The notes: generated by a model from the sequence alone, not told the origin. Numbered from the stretch's first letter, positions 45,298 to 55,174 are shown. The stretch: DNA of 64,000 nt from Zavarzinia compransoris (GCF_003173055.1 NZ_QGLF01000008.1:62001-126000); one strand, 5' to 3'. A program made the numbers and translations.

Positions 45298-46221
45298 ATG
45301 AGCCCTGTGACAGAGACCCTGCCCGTTCTCGACATTCATCCCGTCGCCGGGCGTATCGGCGCGGAAATTCGCGGCGTCGCCCTCTCGGGCGAGATCGAGG
45401 CCGCCACGTTGGCGGCCGTGCGCCAGGCCTTGCTCCGCCACAAGGTGATCTTCTTCCGCGGCCAGGGCCACCTGACCGACCAGGAACAGGAACGCTTCGC
45501 CCAGCGCCTGGGCACGCCCGTCGCCCATCCGACCGTGCCCGCGGTGGCGGGGACGGCGACCCTGCTGGAACTCGATTCGAAACACGGCGCCCGCGCCAAT
45601 TCCTGGCACACGGACGTTACTTTCGTCGATGCCTATCCGGAAGCGTCGATCCTGCGCGCGGTGGTGATCCCGCCGGCGGGCGGCGACACGGTCTGGGCCA
45701 ATACCGCCTCCGCCTATCTCGACCTGCCGCCCGAACTGCGGGAACTGGCCGACCGGCTGTGGGCCGTGCACACCAATCTCTACGATTACGCCGCCGCGCG
45801 CCCCGACCTCGGCGAGGATGCCCGGCGCGCGTTCCAGGCGGTGTTCGCCTCGACCGTCTACGAGACGGAACACCCGGTGGTCCACGTCCATCCCGAGACC
45901 GGCGAGCGGAACCTGCTGCTCGGCCATTTCGTCAAGCGTTTCAAGGGCTTTTCCGACGCCCATTCGCAAAGCCTGTTCCAGATCCTGCAAGCCTATGTCA
46001 CGCGCCTGGAGAATACGGTGCGCTGGCGCTGGACGGTGGGCGACATCGCCATCTGGGACAACCGCCAGACCCAGCATTACGCCATCGACGATTACGGCAG
46101 CCAGGACCGCATCGTCCGCCGGGCGACGCTGGCCGGCTCGGCGCCGGTCAGCCTGGACGGGCGGCCCAGCGTGACCCGGGTCAACGGCGACCTCCTCCGC
46201 CGGCCGGCCGCGGCGGAATAG
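45298..46221 (+). CDS. TauD/TfdA-family Fe(II)/2-oxoglutarate dioxygenase (second copy)
   Basis: 307 aa from ATG 45298 (GGAG 9 bases upstream; an in-frame ATG at 45283 is less likely). Iron ligands are H104 and D106 in SWHTDVTF and the later histidine in RQTQHYAIDDYGSQDRIVRR, where the arginine binds 2-oxoglutarate. It differs substantially from the copy at 35678, so the two probably act on different organosulfur compounds. Embedded between a binding protein and ABC permeases, it would desulfonate the imported substrate. Confidence 0.9.
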   Translation: MSPVTETLPVLDIHPVAGRIGAEIRGVALSGEIEAATLAAVRQALLRHKVIFFRGQGHLTDQEQERFAQRLGTPVAHPTVPAVAGTATLLELDSKHGARANSWHTDVTFVDAYPEASILRAVVIPPAGGDTVWANTASAYLDLPPELRELADRLWAVHTNLYDYAAARPDLGEDARRAFQAVFASTVYETEHPVVHVHPETGERNLLLGHFVKRFKGFSDAHSQSLFQILQAYVTRLENTVRWRWTVGDIAIWDNRQTQHYAIDDYGSQDRIVRRATLAGSAPVSLDGRPSVTRVNGDLLRRPAAAE

Positions 46222-46232
46222 GGCGGGGGACC

Positions 46233-47057
46233 GTGGCCGCCGTCGACGTGACCTTGCCCGCGCTGCCGGGCGCCCCGGCCCGGCGGGCCCGCTGGCGCGG
46301 GCTGGGGCGGGCGGCGGCGGGGCTTGCCGTGCCGCTGCTCCTGCTCGGGGCGTGGCAGGCGGCGCATGCCTACGGCCTCGTCGCCGAACAGGTGCTGCCG
46401 GCGCCGGCCCTGGTCTGGCAGACACTGCTGGAGGTCGCGGGCAGCGGCGAATTGTCGGACAATCTCTCGATCTCCCTGTTCCGGGTCGCCCTGGGGTTCG
46501 TCATCGGCGCGGCGATCGGCCTTGCGCTCGGCGCCGTCATGGGGCTTTCGCCGCGGGTGGAGAGGGTGTTCCGCCCGACCTTGATCCTGATCGCGATCAT
46601 TCCCGTGGTCGGCTGGCTACCCCTGCTCATGCTGCTGCTCGGCATCGGCGAGGCGTTGAAGATCACCATCATCGCCAAGGCCGCGTTCACGCCGGTGGTG
46701 CTGGCCACGATGAACGGTTTCCGGCAGGTGCCCGAAGCCTATTTCGAGGTCGGCCGGGTCTATCGCCTGAGCCGCCGGCAGGTGCTGCGCCGGATCGTGC
46801 TGCCTGCGGCCCTGCTGCCGGTCTTCACCGGCCTGCGCAACGGCCTGACCACCGCCTGGGTTACGCTGGTCGTGGTCGAGATGCTGGCCTCGACCGAGGG
46901 CATCGGCTACCTGATGGTCTGGGGACGGCAATTGTTCCAGCTTGACCTGATGCTGGCCATGATGGCGGTGATCGGCATCATCGGCTATGTCATGGACCGG
47001 GTGCTGGTGACGGCCGAGGCCGGCTTGCAGCGCCGTTTCGGCGGGCGGGTGGCATGA
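46233..47057 (+). CDS. Sulfonate-type ABC transporter permease 1
   Basis: 274 aa from a GTG at 46233 close behind GGGGGA. Six or so membrane spans; the coupling motif is EVGRVYRLSRRQVLRRIVLPAALLPVFTGLRNGLTTAWVTLVVVEM, as in SsuC/TauC. It overlaps the next permease by four bases (ATGA at 47054). Two different permease genes in a row suggest a heterodimeric channel. Confidence 0.9.
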   Translation: MAAVDVTLPALPGAPARRARWRGLGRAAAGLAVPLLLLGAWQAAHAYGLVAEQVLPAPALVWQTLLEVAGSGELSDNLSISLFRVALGFVIGAAIGLALGAVMGLSPRVERVFRPTLILIAIIPVVGWLPLLMLLLGIGEALKITIIAKAAFTPVVLATMNGFRQVPEAYFEVGRVYRLSRRQVLRRIVLPAALLPVFTGLRNGLTTAWVTLVVVEMLASTEGIGYLMVWGRQLFQLDLMLAMMAVIGIIGYVMDRVLVTAEAGLQRRFGGRVA

Positions 47058-47839
47058 TGGCCGCCGCCCGTCCGCCCCGCGGCGTCGCCCTGGTCGAGGG
47101 GCTGGCCCTGCCGGTCCTGCTGGTCGCCTTCTGGGACCTGAGTTCGCGCCTCGGCTGGCTGGACGGCCAGGTCTGGGCCGCGCCGGGCGTGGTGCTGGCC
47201 GGCGGCGTCGGCCAGGCCTTTGCCGCCGAGACCTGGATCGGGCTGGGTCACAGCCTGTTCCGCCACGCGCTCGGCTTCGTGCTCGGCGCCCTGGCCGGGA
47301 CCGGGGTCGGTTTCGCCCTCGGCGCGTCGCGCGTCTTCGAGCGCTTGTTCGGGCCGGTGCTGAACGCGACCAAGCAGGTGGCGATCTTCACCTGGATTCC
47401 CCTGATGTCGATCTGGCTCGGCACCGGCGAGACGGCCAAGGTCGCCTTCGTCGCCCTGGCGGTGTTCTTTCCCCTGATGATCAGCGCGGCCGAAGGGGTG
47501 CGGGCGATCGATCCCCGCTTCGTCGAGGTGGCGCGGGCCTTCCGCCTGACCCGGTGGCAGCGCCTGCGCCGGCTGGTGCTGCCGGGAGCGATGCCGGCGC
47601 TGGTCGGCGGCGTGCAGGTCGGCCTGATCTATGCCTGGCTGGCGGTCATCGGCGCCGACTATTTCTTCGAGGCGGCACCCGGCCTCGGCAGCCAGATGCT
47701 GAACGCCCGCGACCAGTTCCGCATGGATATCCTGGTTTTCGACATGCTGGTGATCGGCGGCGTCGGCCTGCTGTTCCTGCGCCTTGCCGGCGCGCTCGAA
47801 GCCCGGGTGCTGCGCTGGCGCCCGCGCGCCGCCCGCTGA
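47054..47839 (+). CDS. Sulfonate-type ABC transporter permease 2
   Basis: 261 aa, about six spans. The coupling loop reads EVARAFRLTRWQRLRRLVLPGAMPALVGGVQVGLIYAWLAVIGADYFF. Related to, but distinct from, the permease ahead of it. Most SsuC/TauC systems use one permease as a homodimer, so a paired arrangement is a minor variant. The ATPase gene follows 12 bases later. Confidence 0.9.
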   Translation: MMAAARPPRGVALVEGLALPVLLVAFWDLSSRLGWLDGQVWAAPGVVLAGGVGQAFAAETWIGLGHSLFRHALGFVLGALAGTGVGFALGASRVFERLFGPVLNATKQVAIFTWIPLMSIWLGTGETAKVAFVALAVFFPLMISAAEGVRAIDPRFVEVARAFRLTRWQRLRRLVLPGAMPALVGGVQVGLIYAWLAVIGADYFFEAAPGLGSQMLNARDQFRMDILVFDMLVIGGVGLLFLRLAGALEARVLRWRPRAAR

Positions 47840-47851
47840 AAGGACCGGGCC

Positions 47852-48598
47852 ATGACCCTTGCCATTCGTGACGTTACCAAGCGCTTCGGCCCGGGCGGGG
47901 CGGCGCTGACCGCGCTCGACCGGGTCAGCATCGATGTCGTGCCCGGCGAATTCCTGGTGCTGGTCGGCGCCAGCGGCTGCGGCAAATCCACCCTGCTGCG
48001 CCTGATCAGCGGCCTCGACACCGCCTATGAGGGCGATGTGCTGCACGATGGCGTGCGGATCGCGGGCACCAGCCTCGCGCGCGGCATCGTGTTCCAGGAT
48101 CACCGGCTGTTCCCCTGGGCGACGGTCGAGCAGAACATCGCCCTCGCCCTGGAAAATGCCGATCTCGCGCCGGCGGAAAAGCGCCGGGCGGTGGCCGAAC
48201 ATATCGCCCTCGTCGGCCTTGCCGGCTTCGAGAAAGCCTTTCCGCATCAATTGTCCGGCGGCATGGCGCAGCGCGCGGCGATCGCCCGCGGCCTCGTCGC
48301 CCGGCCCGGGATCCTGCTGCTGGACGAACCTTTCGGCGCGGTCGACGCCCTGACCCGGGCGCGCCTGCAAACCGAGTTGCAGCGCATCTGGGAACAGGAA
48401 GGGATCACCATGATCCTGGTCACCCATGACGTCGAAGAGGCGGTGTTCCTGGCCGACCGGGTGGTGGTCATGTCGCCCCGGCCGGGCCGCATCGCCCGCA
48501 TCGTCGAGATCGACGCGGCGCGCCCCAGGCATCGGATCGACAGCGATTTCAGCCGCCACAGGGCCGAAATTCTCGCCGCGCTGGGGGCACCGCTGTAA
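47852..48598 (+). CDS. Sulfonate-type ABC transporter ATP-binding protein
   Basis: 248 aa. Walker A GASGCGKST, Q-loop VFQDHRLFPW, signature LSGGMAQRAAIARGL, Walker B ILLLDEPFGAVD and switch histidine LVTHDVEEAV. The SsuB/TauB group has exactly this pattern. Last gene of the receptor-led operon that begins at 41764. Confidence 0.92.
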   Translation: MTLAIRDVTKRFGPGGAALTALDRVSIDVVPGEFLVLVGASGCGKSTLLRLISGLDTAYEGDVLHDGVRIAGTSLARGIVFQDHRLFPWATVEQNIALALENADLAPAEKRRAVAEHIALVGLAGFEKAFPHQLSGGMAQRAAIARGLVARPGILLLDEPFGAVDALTRARLQTELQRIWEQEGITMILVTHDVEEAVFLADRVVVMSPRPGRIARIVEIDAARPRHRIDSDFSRHRAEILAALGAPL

Positions 48599-48730
48599 GT
48601 GCGGCCAGATTTAACATTTTCTCATATTGACCACTGCGGAAAATTTCTAACAATGATGTTAAAATAATTTTTCACCTAAATTGTACTGTGTAAATGGCCC
48701 GCCCAGGCGGTGCCGCAAGGAAGGCGAGAG
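48599..48730. promoter_or_regulatory. AT-rich promoter region of the tonB-exbBD operon
   Basis: Bases 48605-48692 are AT-rich, with TTGACC at 48629 as a possible -35 box. The tonB ribosome site GGAAGG lies close to the start. No Cys-rich leader frame is found here. Confidence 0.35.
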
Positions 48731-49546
48731 ATGACGACGGTGGCTTGGGACGATGTGGCGACGGCGGTGGCGGTGCGTCGCCGGCCGGCGCCCGAAACCT
48801 GGGGGATCGCGGCTTCGGTCGCGCTGCACCTCGTCCTCGGCGCGGTCATTCTCGATGCCAGTGTCGAGCCGCCGCCGGTGCCGGAAGAGGCGCCGGTCGA
48901 AATGGTCCTGGTCGCTCCCGAGCCCCAATTGCCGCCGGTGCAGGACGTGGCCGAAATCCCGCCGCCCCAGGCGGTGGAACCGCCCCCGCCGGCAGCCGTC
49001 GAGCCCCCGCCGCCGGTCGAGGCCGCCCCGATCGAGCCGCCGCCCCCGCCCGTTATCGCCGAGGTGCCGGAAGAAGTGGTGGCCGCACCGCCCCCGCCGC
49101 CCCCGCCGCCGCCGAAACCCAAGGTGGTGAAGCCCGCCCCGCCGAAGCCCGCGCCGCCGAAACCGGCCGTGGCGGCGCCGGTGCCGTCGCCGGCCCCGGC
49201 CGTGGCCAATCCGGTCCCGGCGGCCGTGATCGCCCCGCCGGCCCCCCAGCCCCCGGGGATCCCCAGCGATTACGTGAAGGACGTGCGCGGCCGCATCAGC
49301 CGCTATGCCCTGAACCGCTACCCCCGCGCCGCCCAGTTGAAGGGGCAGGAGGGGCGGGTCGGCTACACCCTGACGCTGGCCCCGGACGGCCGGCTGCTGT
49401 CCTTCGAGATCACGCCCTCCGGCATCGAGGCCCTGGACAAGGCGGCGGCCGAGGCCCTGCAGAACGCCGGGCCCTATCCGAAACTGCCCGAACTCGGCGC
49501 CGCGTCCTACAAGCTGACCGGCGCCATCGTCTACAAGCTGAATTGA
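48731..49546 (+). CDS. tonB: TonB energy-transducing protein
   Basis: 271 aa. One N-terminal membrane anchor (GIAASVALHLVLGAVIL) carries the conserved histidine. A very long proline-rich spacer with Pro-Pro, Pro-Glu and Lys-Pro repeats (about residues 47-180) spans the periplasm. The C-terminal receptor-binding domain reads DVRGRISRYALNRYPRAAQLKGQEGRVGYTLTLAPDGRLL. It is the first gene of a tonB-exbB-exbD set just behind the receptor operon, so it probably energises those two receptors. Confidence 0.92.
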   Translation: MTTVAWDDVATAVAVRRRPAPETWGIAASVALHLVLGAVILDASVEPPPVPEEAPVEMVLVAPEPQLPPVQDVAEIPPPQAVEPPPPAAVEPPPPVEAAPIEPPPPPVIAEVPEEVVAAPPPPPPPPPKPKVVKPAPPKPAPPKPAVAAPVPSPAPAVANPVPAAVIAPPAPQPPGIPSDYVKDVRGRISRYALNRYPRAAQLKGQEGRVGYTLTLAPDGRLLSFEITPSGIEALDKAAAEALQNAGPYPKLPELGAASYKLTGAIVYKLN

Positions 49547-49583
49547 GCATCCAGGCGATGTTGAAACTTACAGGAGTTGCCGC

Positions 49584-50378
<795 letters not shown>

Positions 50379-50379
50379 G

Positions 50380-50811
50380 ATGGCCTTCTCCCTGAAATCC
50401 GGCGACGACGACGACGACCTGGGCGGCGCGATCAGCGAGATCAACGTAACCCCGCTGGTCGATGTCATGCTGGTCCTGCTGATCGTCTTCATGGTCGCCG
50501 CGCCGATGATGACCATCGGCGTGCCGGTGAACCTGCCCACCGCCTCGGCCCAGCCGCTGATCGAGCAGAAGCCGCCGATCGTGGTCAGCCTCGACGGTGC
50601 GGGCAAAGTCTATGTCGACAAGGCCGAAGTGGTGCCGGCGGAGCTGATCGCCCGCATCCGGGCCGAGGCCGCGGGCGAGCCCGACCGCCGCATCCATGTG
50701 CGCGGCGACAAGACCCTGCCCTACGGCCGGGTGATGGAAGTGATGGGCCTCATCAACGAGGCCGGTTTCACCAAGGTCGCCCTGGTCTCGGAAACCCGGG
50801 CCAAGCCCTGA
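50380..50811 (+). CDS. exbD: ExbD / TolR-family protein
   Basis: 143 aa, one membrane span with the essential aspartate in INVTPLVDVMLVLLIVFMVAAPMM, and a small periplasmic domain (VRGDKTLPYGRVMEVMGLINEAGF). An unusual run of five aspartates stands near the N-terminus. It starts two bases past the exbB stop, after GGGAGGGCGTGAG. Last gene of the TonB energy module, convergent with the monooxygenase at 50822. Confidence 0.93.
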   Translation: MAFSLKSGDDDDDLGGAISEINVTPLVDVMLVLLIVFMVAAPMMTIGVPVNLPTASAQPLIEQKPPIVVSLDGAGKVYVDKAEVVPAELIARIRAEAAGEPDRRIHVRGDKTLPYGRVMEVMGLINEAGFTKVALVSETRAKP

Positions 50812-50821
50812 CCTGACGCGC

Positions 50822-52186
50822 CTACCGGTGCCGGAAGGCGGCGCCGGCGTGGCGCTCGGGCAGGTGGGGGCCGTCGCCGGGGAAGAGTTTCCGGCGCAGG
50901 GGCCCCTCGCCATAGGCGGTCTTGAAGCGGCCCCGGTTCTGCAATTCCGGCACCAGCAGGTCGACCAGCGCGTTCAGGGATTCCGGCACCACAAGGCGGG
51001 CCAGATTGAAGCCGTCGACCCCGGTTTCATCGACCCAGGACAGAAGTTCGTCGGCCACCGCCGCCGGATCGCCGACGACGAAGGGGCCCCGCGCGCCGAT
51101 GCCGTTGAAACCGATTAGGTCGCGCGGGGTGATCGGCGCCGCCGCCTTCGTGGTGATATTCTCGACGAAGGATTGGATCGAATTGCTTTTCTCGTGGCGG
51201 ATGGCTTCGTCCAGCCTGTATTTGGCGAAATCGATGCCGGACCAGCCGGAAACCAGCGCCAATTGGCCGATGGGGTCGATATGGGCGGCATAATCCGCCG
51301 CAAGGTCGCGGGCTTCGGCCGCGGTCGGGGCGATGACCACGGTGGCGCCGAGGAAGATCACGATATCCTCCGCCCGCCGGCCGAAGGCGACGGCCCGGCG
51401 GCGGATGGCCGCAACAGCATCGCGCACGATCGCCTTGGTCTGGCCGTTCAGGAACACGCATTCCGCGTGGCGGGCGGCGAAATCGCGGCCCCGCCCGGAC
51501 GAGCCGGCCTGATAGAGCACGGGGGTGCGCTGGGGCGAAGGCTCGCTCAGGTGCGCGGCCTCGACCTGGTAATAGGGGCCGTGGTGGCTGACGGTATGGA
51601 CGCGGGCGGGATCGGTGAAGCGGCCGAGGGCCTTGTCGCGCAGCACCGCGCCCGGTTCCCAGCTGCCTTCCCATAATTTGTAGACCGCGGCCATGAAATC
51701 GTCGCCGGCGTCATAGCGCTCGTCGTGGCTGCGGACGGTGCTTTGGCCCATGCCGGTGGCCGCCGACTTCAGGTAACCGGTGACGATATTCCAGCCGATG
51801 CGCCCGCCGGTCAGGTGATCCAGGGTCGAGAAGCGCCGGGCGAATTGATAGGGCTGCTCGTAGGTCAAGGTCGCGGTGATGCCGAAACCGATATGGCTCG
51901 TCGCCTGGGCCATGAAGGGCACGACCATGAAGGGATCGTTGGAGGGCGATTGCGCCCCCGTCGCGATCGCCGCATCGCGGCTGCCGCCGTAGACGTCATA
52001 GGTGCCGAAGACATCGGCCAGGAAAACACCGTCGAACAAGCCGCGCTCGGCCGTGCGGGCGAGATCGGCCCAATAGCCGGGCGTCGTATAATCGAGGGAA
52101 CGGTCGCGCGGGTGCTGCCACAGGCCCGCCCAGGAATGGCTGGGCGTGTTCATGTGAAAGGCGTTCAGCCTGATTTCCTTGGCCAT
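50822..52186 (-). CDS. NtaA/SnaA/DszA-family flavin monooxygenase
   Basis: 454 aa bacterial-luciferase-like barrel using reduced FMN. Signatures are MNTPSHSWAGLWQHPRD, GLFDGVFLADVFGTYDVYGGS, LDHLTGGRIGWNIVTGYL and VLYQAGSSGRGRDFAARHAECVF. Members include dibenzothiophene-sulfone monooxygenase and dimethylsulfide monooxygenase; they split C-S or C-N bonds. It is the last of three minus-strand genes with a DszC/SfnB-like flavoprotein and an SDR-like protein, so sulfone or sulfide desulfurisation is likely. No flavin reductase lies in the window. It closely resembles the gene at 55156. Confidence 0.88.
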   Translation of the reverse strand: MAKEIRLNAFHMNTPSHSWAGLWQHPRDRSLDYTTPGYWADLARTAERGLFDGVFLADVFGTYDVYGGSRDAAIATGAQSPSNDPFMVVPFMAQATSHIGFGITATLTYEQPYQFARRFSTLDHLTGGRIGWNIVTGYLKSAATGMGQSTVRSHDERYDAGDDFMAAVYKLWEGSWEPGAVLRDKALGRFTDPARVHTVSHHGPYYQVEAAHLSEPSPQRTPVLYQAGSSGRGRDFAARHAECVFLNGQTKAIVRDAVAAIRRRAVAFGRRAEDIVIFLGATVVIAPTAAEARDLAADYAAHIDPIGQLALVSGWSGIDFAKYRLDEAIRHEKSNSIQSFVENITTKAAAPITPRDLIGFNGIGARGPFVVGDPAAVADELLSWVDETGVDGFNLARLVVPESLNALVDLLVPELQNRGRFKTAYGEGPLRRKLFPGDGPHLPERHAGAAFRHR

Positions 52187-52198
52187 GGTGGAACTCGA

Positions 52199-52936
52199 TC
52201 AATTATAGGGCGGGCCGCCGCCGTCGACGAGAAGCGAGGTGCCGTTCACGAAACGCGCGGCGTCCGACAGCAGGAAGGCCGCCGCCTCGGCCACGTCGCC
52301 GGGCAGGCCGGGGCCGGGGATGGAACTCTCGGTGTTGTAGCGCGCCGTGCCCGCCTTGGTCGCCTCCATGCCGGCGAAGCGGGGCGATTGGATAGGGCCG
52401 GGGGCGATCACATTGCTGCGCACCCCCTGCGGCCCGAAGCGGCGGCCGAGGCCGATGACGAGCAGGTCGAGCGCCGCATTCACGCTGGCGCCGGGAAAAT
52501 GCTGGGGTGGCGGATCGATGCCGCCGCGCCCGCCGATGATGACGATGGAGCCAGCGCCCTGCGCGGCCAGATGGGGCGCCACTGCCCGGACGGGGCGGAC
52601 CGTGCCCAGCAGCTTGGCCTCCAGCACGCGCTGCCAGTCCTCGTCGGTCAGGTCCAGGAAATCGCCGAAGGCGCCGACATTGGTGCTGGTGACGAGGCCG
52701 TCGATCCGGCCGTGGCGCGCCAGCAGGGTCGCGAGGGCGGCGCGCACGGCGCCATCGTCCCGCACGTCCAGGGGCAGGCGGTCGATGGCGGCGGTGCCGA
52801 AAGCCGTCTCGGCCACGCTGCGGCCGGAGGCGATCACCACCGCCCCCCGCGCGGCCAGCACAAGCGCCGTCGCCTTGCCCAGGGCGCCGGAAGCGCCGGT
52901 GATCCAGATCACCTTGCCGGTCAGATCCTGTGTCAT
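52199..52936 (-). CDS. SDR-fold protein lacking the catalytic Tyr-Lys pair
   Basis: 245 aa with the Rossmann motif TGASGALG (14-21) and the C-terminal SDR block NVIAPGPIQSPRF and GTSLLVDGGG. The active site is not intact: where a YxxxK should stand, residues 147-156 read FPGASVNAAL, so Tyr becomes Gly and Lys becomes Asn. The catalytic serine region is GGRGG and NNAG is STNVG. It may bind a nucleotide without performing ordinary hydride transfer, or use a different mechanism. It lies between the DszC/SfnB-like gene and the DszA-like gene with short gaps. Confidence 0.82.
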   Translation of the reverse strand: MTQDLTGKVIWITGASGALGKATALVLAARGAVVIASGRSVAETAFGTAAIDRLPLDVRDDGAVRAALATLLARHGRIDGLVTSTNVGAFGDFLDLTDEDWQRVLEAKLLGTVRPVRAVAPHLAAQGAGSIVIIGGRGGIDPPPQHFPGASVNAALDLLVIGLGRRFGPQGVRSNVIAPGPIQSPRFAGMEATKAGTARYNTESSIPGPGLPGDVAEAAAFLLSDAARFVNGTSLLVDGGGPPYN

Positions 52937-52945
52937 GGCCGGCCC

Positions 52946-54166
52946 TCAGAAAAAGGAAGCATTGGGCAGGGGGCTGCCGTCGATGACATAGGCGCCGATG
53001 GCGCGCGCCTTGTAGGCGACCGGGTTATGGGACGACAGGGTGCGGATATTCCGCCAGTGCCGGTCGAGGCGGGTTGCCTGCCGCGCGGCGGACGCCCCGC
53101 CGACATCGAACAATTGGCCGGCGGCCGCGATCGACAACTCGTCGAGAACCACCTTGGCTTTCGCCGCGCGAAGGCTGGCTTCGCGGTAGAGGGCGGGATC
53201 GGGGTGGCCGGCCTCGGCGCTGTCCTGCGCCCGGCCCAAGGCCTCGACCGCGCGGAGAACCGCCGCCTCGGCGACATAGGCAAGGCTGGACAGGCGGCCG
53301 ATCGTCTGTTGCAGCAGGGGATCGTTGGCCGGCACGGGATCGACCGCATGATAATAGTTCCGGCCCCGCCCGCGCAGGAGATCGGCGCCATCCCGGACGA
53401 TGGCGCGCAGGATCCCGGTGATGATCGCGGTCAGGTAGATCTGCGGGAAGGTCGCCTCGAAGGGCAGCTTCAAGTCTTCCTCGCCCTGGTGGATCACCTC
53501 GTCGGGGGCGACATGGACGGCGGTGAAAGTGGTGGTGCCGCTGGCCGTCAGGCGCTGGCCGATGCCGTCCCAATCGTCGGTAGTGTCCACACCGTCGCGA
53601 CCGACCGGCACCATGGCGGCCACCGGCTCGCCCGCCGGCGTATAGGCATAGACGAAGATGTAATCGCCATAGTGATTGCCGGTGCTGTAATACTTCCGCC
53701 CGTTCAGGACATAGGCATCGCCCCGGCGTTCCAGCACGGTCGCGCCATTGCCCTTGCCGATATGCTGCACGCCCAATTCGCTGGCGCCGAGACCGAAGAG
53801 GTTGCCTGCCGCCGACAGGCGCAGCCAGTGGCGGTACTTCGCATTGTCGCGCGTGCGCAGCGCCTTTTCGACGAAGGCCAGGTGATTGCGGACGATATGG
53901 GGGATGTTGGAATCCGCCTCGGCCAGGCGGATCACCGCCTCGAACAATTCGACCAGGCTGGCACCGCCGCCGCCCTCGGCGCGGGGAATGCGGAAGGCGC
54001 CGAAGCGGGCCCGCTTCAGAAGGTCCACGGCCGGCTGCGCGCCGATCTCGCCCCGGTCCCGCGCCTCGGCATCGGCGGTGATGGCGGCGATCAGGTCGTC
54101 CAGCGCCGCGCTGCCGGGCAGGACTGGTGGAACGTCATTCGTAACGGAACGCAGGGGCGTGGACAT
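52946..54166 (-). CDS. DszC/SfnB-like flavin-dependent monooxygenase (acyl-CoA dehydrogenase fold)
   Basis: 406 aa from ATG 54166 (GAGG six bases upstream; a TTG two codons earlier is less likely). The acyl-CoA dehydrogenase fold is seen in FGAFRIPRAEGGGGASLVELFEAV, ASELGVQ, LNGRKYYSTGNHYGDYIFVYA and the terminal RHWRNIRTLSSHNPVAYKARAIG. That ending is the mark of DszC/SfnB-type enzymes, which hydroxylate or oxygenate sulfur compounds using reduced flavin. It leads a three-gene operon with the SDR-like protein and the DszA-like enzyme, resembling a desulfurisation pair. Confidence 0.85.
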   Translation of the reverse strand: MSTPLRSVTNDVPPVLPGSAALDDLIAAITADAEARDRGEIGAQPAVDLLKRARFGAFRIPRAEGGGGASLVELFEAVIRLAEADSNIPHIVRNHLAFVEKALRTRDNAKYRHWLRLSAAGNLFGLGASELGVQHIGKGNGATVLERRGDAYVLNGRKYYSTGNHYGDYIFVYAYTPAGEPVAAMVPVGRDGVDTTDDWDGIGQRLTASGTTTFTAVHVAPDEVIHQGEEDLKLPFEATFPQIYLTAIITGILRAIVRDGADLLRGRGRNYYHAVDPVPANDPLLQQTIGRLSSLAYVAEAAVLRAVEALGRAQDSAEAGHPDPALYREASLRAAKAKVVLDELSIAAAGQLFDVGGASAARQATRLDRHWRNIRTLSSHNPVAYKARAIGAYVIDGSPLPNASFF

Positions 54167-54337
54167 GGGCAACCTCGAACACCGATGTCGCCATGGTGGT
54201 GCGCCCGCCGCCCGGAGGCGAGAATAATAAACTTCCTGTGTATGAAAGAATTATTGTTTCGAAATCATGTGTTGAATGCTGGCCGGAAGCCCTGCCGCCG
54301 GCTATCAATCGGCGGTGGTCAAGGATGGAGGCGGGGC

Positions 54338-55174
54338 ATGGCGCTGCCCGGGAATGCGGTCTGGTTCATCACGGGCTGTTCGTCCGGCTTCGGCCGCCTG
54401 CTGGCGGCGGCGGCGCTCGCCCGCGGGGACCGGGTGGTGGCGACGGCGCGCAATCCCGCCACGATTGCCGATCTGGCGGGGGAGCGCGCCTTGGTGCTGG
54501 CGCTCGATGTGATCGACGGCGTCTCGGTCCAGGCGGCGGTCGATGCCGCCGTCGCCCGCTTCGGCGGCATCGACATTCTGGTCAACAATGCCGGCTATGG
54601 TTACATCGCCGCGGTCGAGGAGGGGGAGGACGCGGGCATCCGCGCCCTGTTCGATGTCAATGTCTTCGGCCTTGCCGATGTCACCCGGCGGGTGCTGCCG
54701 GTGCTGCGCCGCCGCCAGGGGGGCTGGATCGTCAACCTCTCGTCCATTGCCGGGATCGCGCCCAATCCGGGGGTCGGCTATTACGCCGCCAGCAAGGCCG
54801 CGGTCGAGGGCCTGTCGGATGCCCTGGCGATCGAGGTGGCGCCCTTCGGCATCCGGGTTCTCGTGGTGGAACCGGGGCCGTTCAAGACCGATTTCGCCGG
54901 CCGCTCGCTGAAACTGGCGCCCGCCCATCCCGATTATGCCGAGACCCCGGCCGGCCGGCGCCGGGCGGCGGTGGGAGCACCCCAGGGCGGCGATCCGGCC
55001 CGGGCCGTCGCCCTGGTGGTGGAGGCGCTGGCGGCGGCGGAACCCCCGCTCCGGCTGGTGGTCGGCGGCAATGCCATCGGCCGCGCCCTGGCCAGGACGG
55101 ACGCCTTCCGCCGTGATATCGAGGCGTGGCGCGTGCGTTCGGCGGAAACCGACGGTCAGGCCGACAGGGCCTGA
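54338..55174 (+). CDS. Short-chain dehydrogenase/reductase
   Basis: 278 aa from ATG 54338 with GGAGG 9 bases upstream. Intact SDR features: TGCSSGFG, NNAGYGYIAAVEEG, NLSSIAG, active-site YYAASKAAVEG and VEPGPFKTDF. VVATARN after strand 2 suggests NADP. It is the only plus-strand gene in this stretch and is divergent from the DszC-like operon. The reading frame is open upstream to ATG 54242 and that extension contains KPCRRLS, but no ribosome site supports it. It overlaps by 19 bases the convergent monooxygenase. Confidence 0.88.
   Translation: MALPGNAVWFITGCSSGFGRLLAAAALARGDRVVATARNPATIADLAGERALVLALDVIDGVSVQAAVDAAVARFGGIDILVNNAGYGYIAAVEEGEDAGIRALFDVNVFGLADVTRRVLPVLRRRQGGWIVNLSSIAGIAPNPGVGYYAASKAAVEGLSDALAIEVAPFGIRVLVVEPGPFKTDFAGRSLKLAPAHPDYAETPAGRRRAAVGAPQGGDPARAVALVVEALAAAEPPLRLVVGGNAIGRALARTDAFRRDIEAWRVRSAETDGQADRA

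Noticed and set aside
46985-48559. 524-codon minus-strand frame opposite the sulfonate permease and ATPase
   Set aside because: No domain features; the plus strand carries complete ABC motifs.
48860-49270. Proline-rich repetitive DNA as a tandem repeat or CRISPR-like array
   Set aside because: It encodes the flexible periplasmic spacer of TonB, and the units are irregular.
51725-55174. 1149-codon plus-strand frame ending in an SDR
   Set aside because: The first 870 residues are antisense to three well-supported minus-strand genes; only the C-terminal SDR from 54338 is real.
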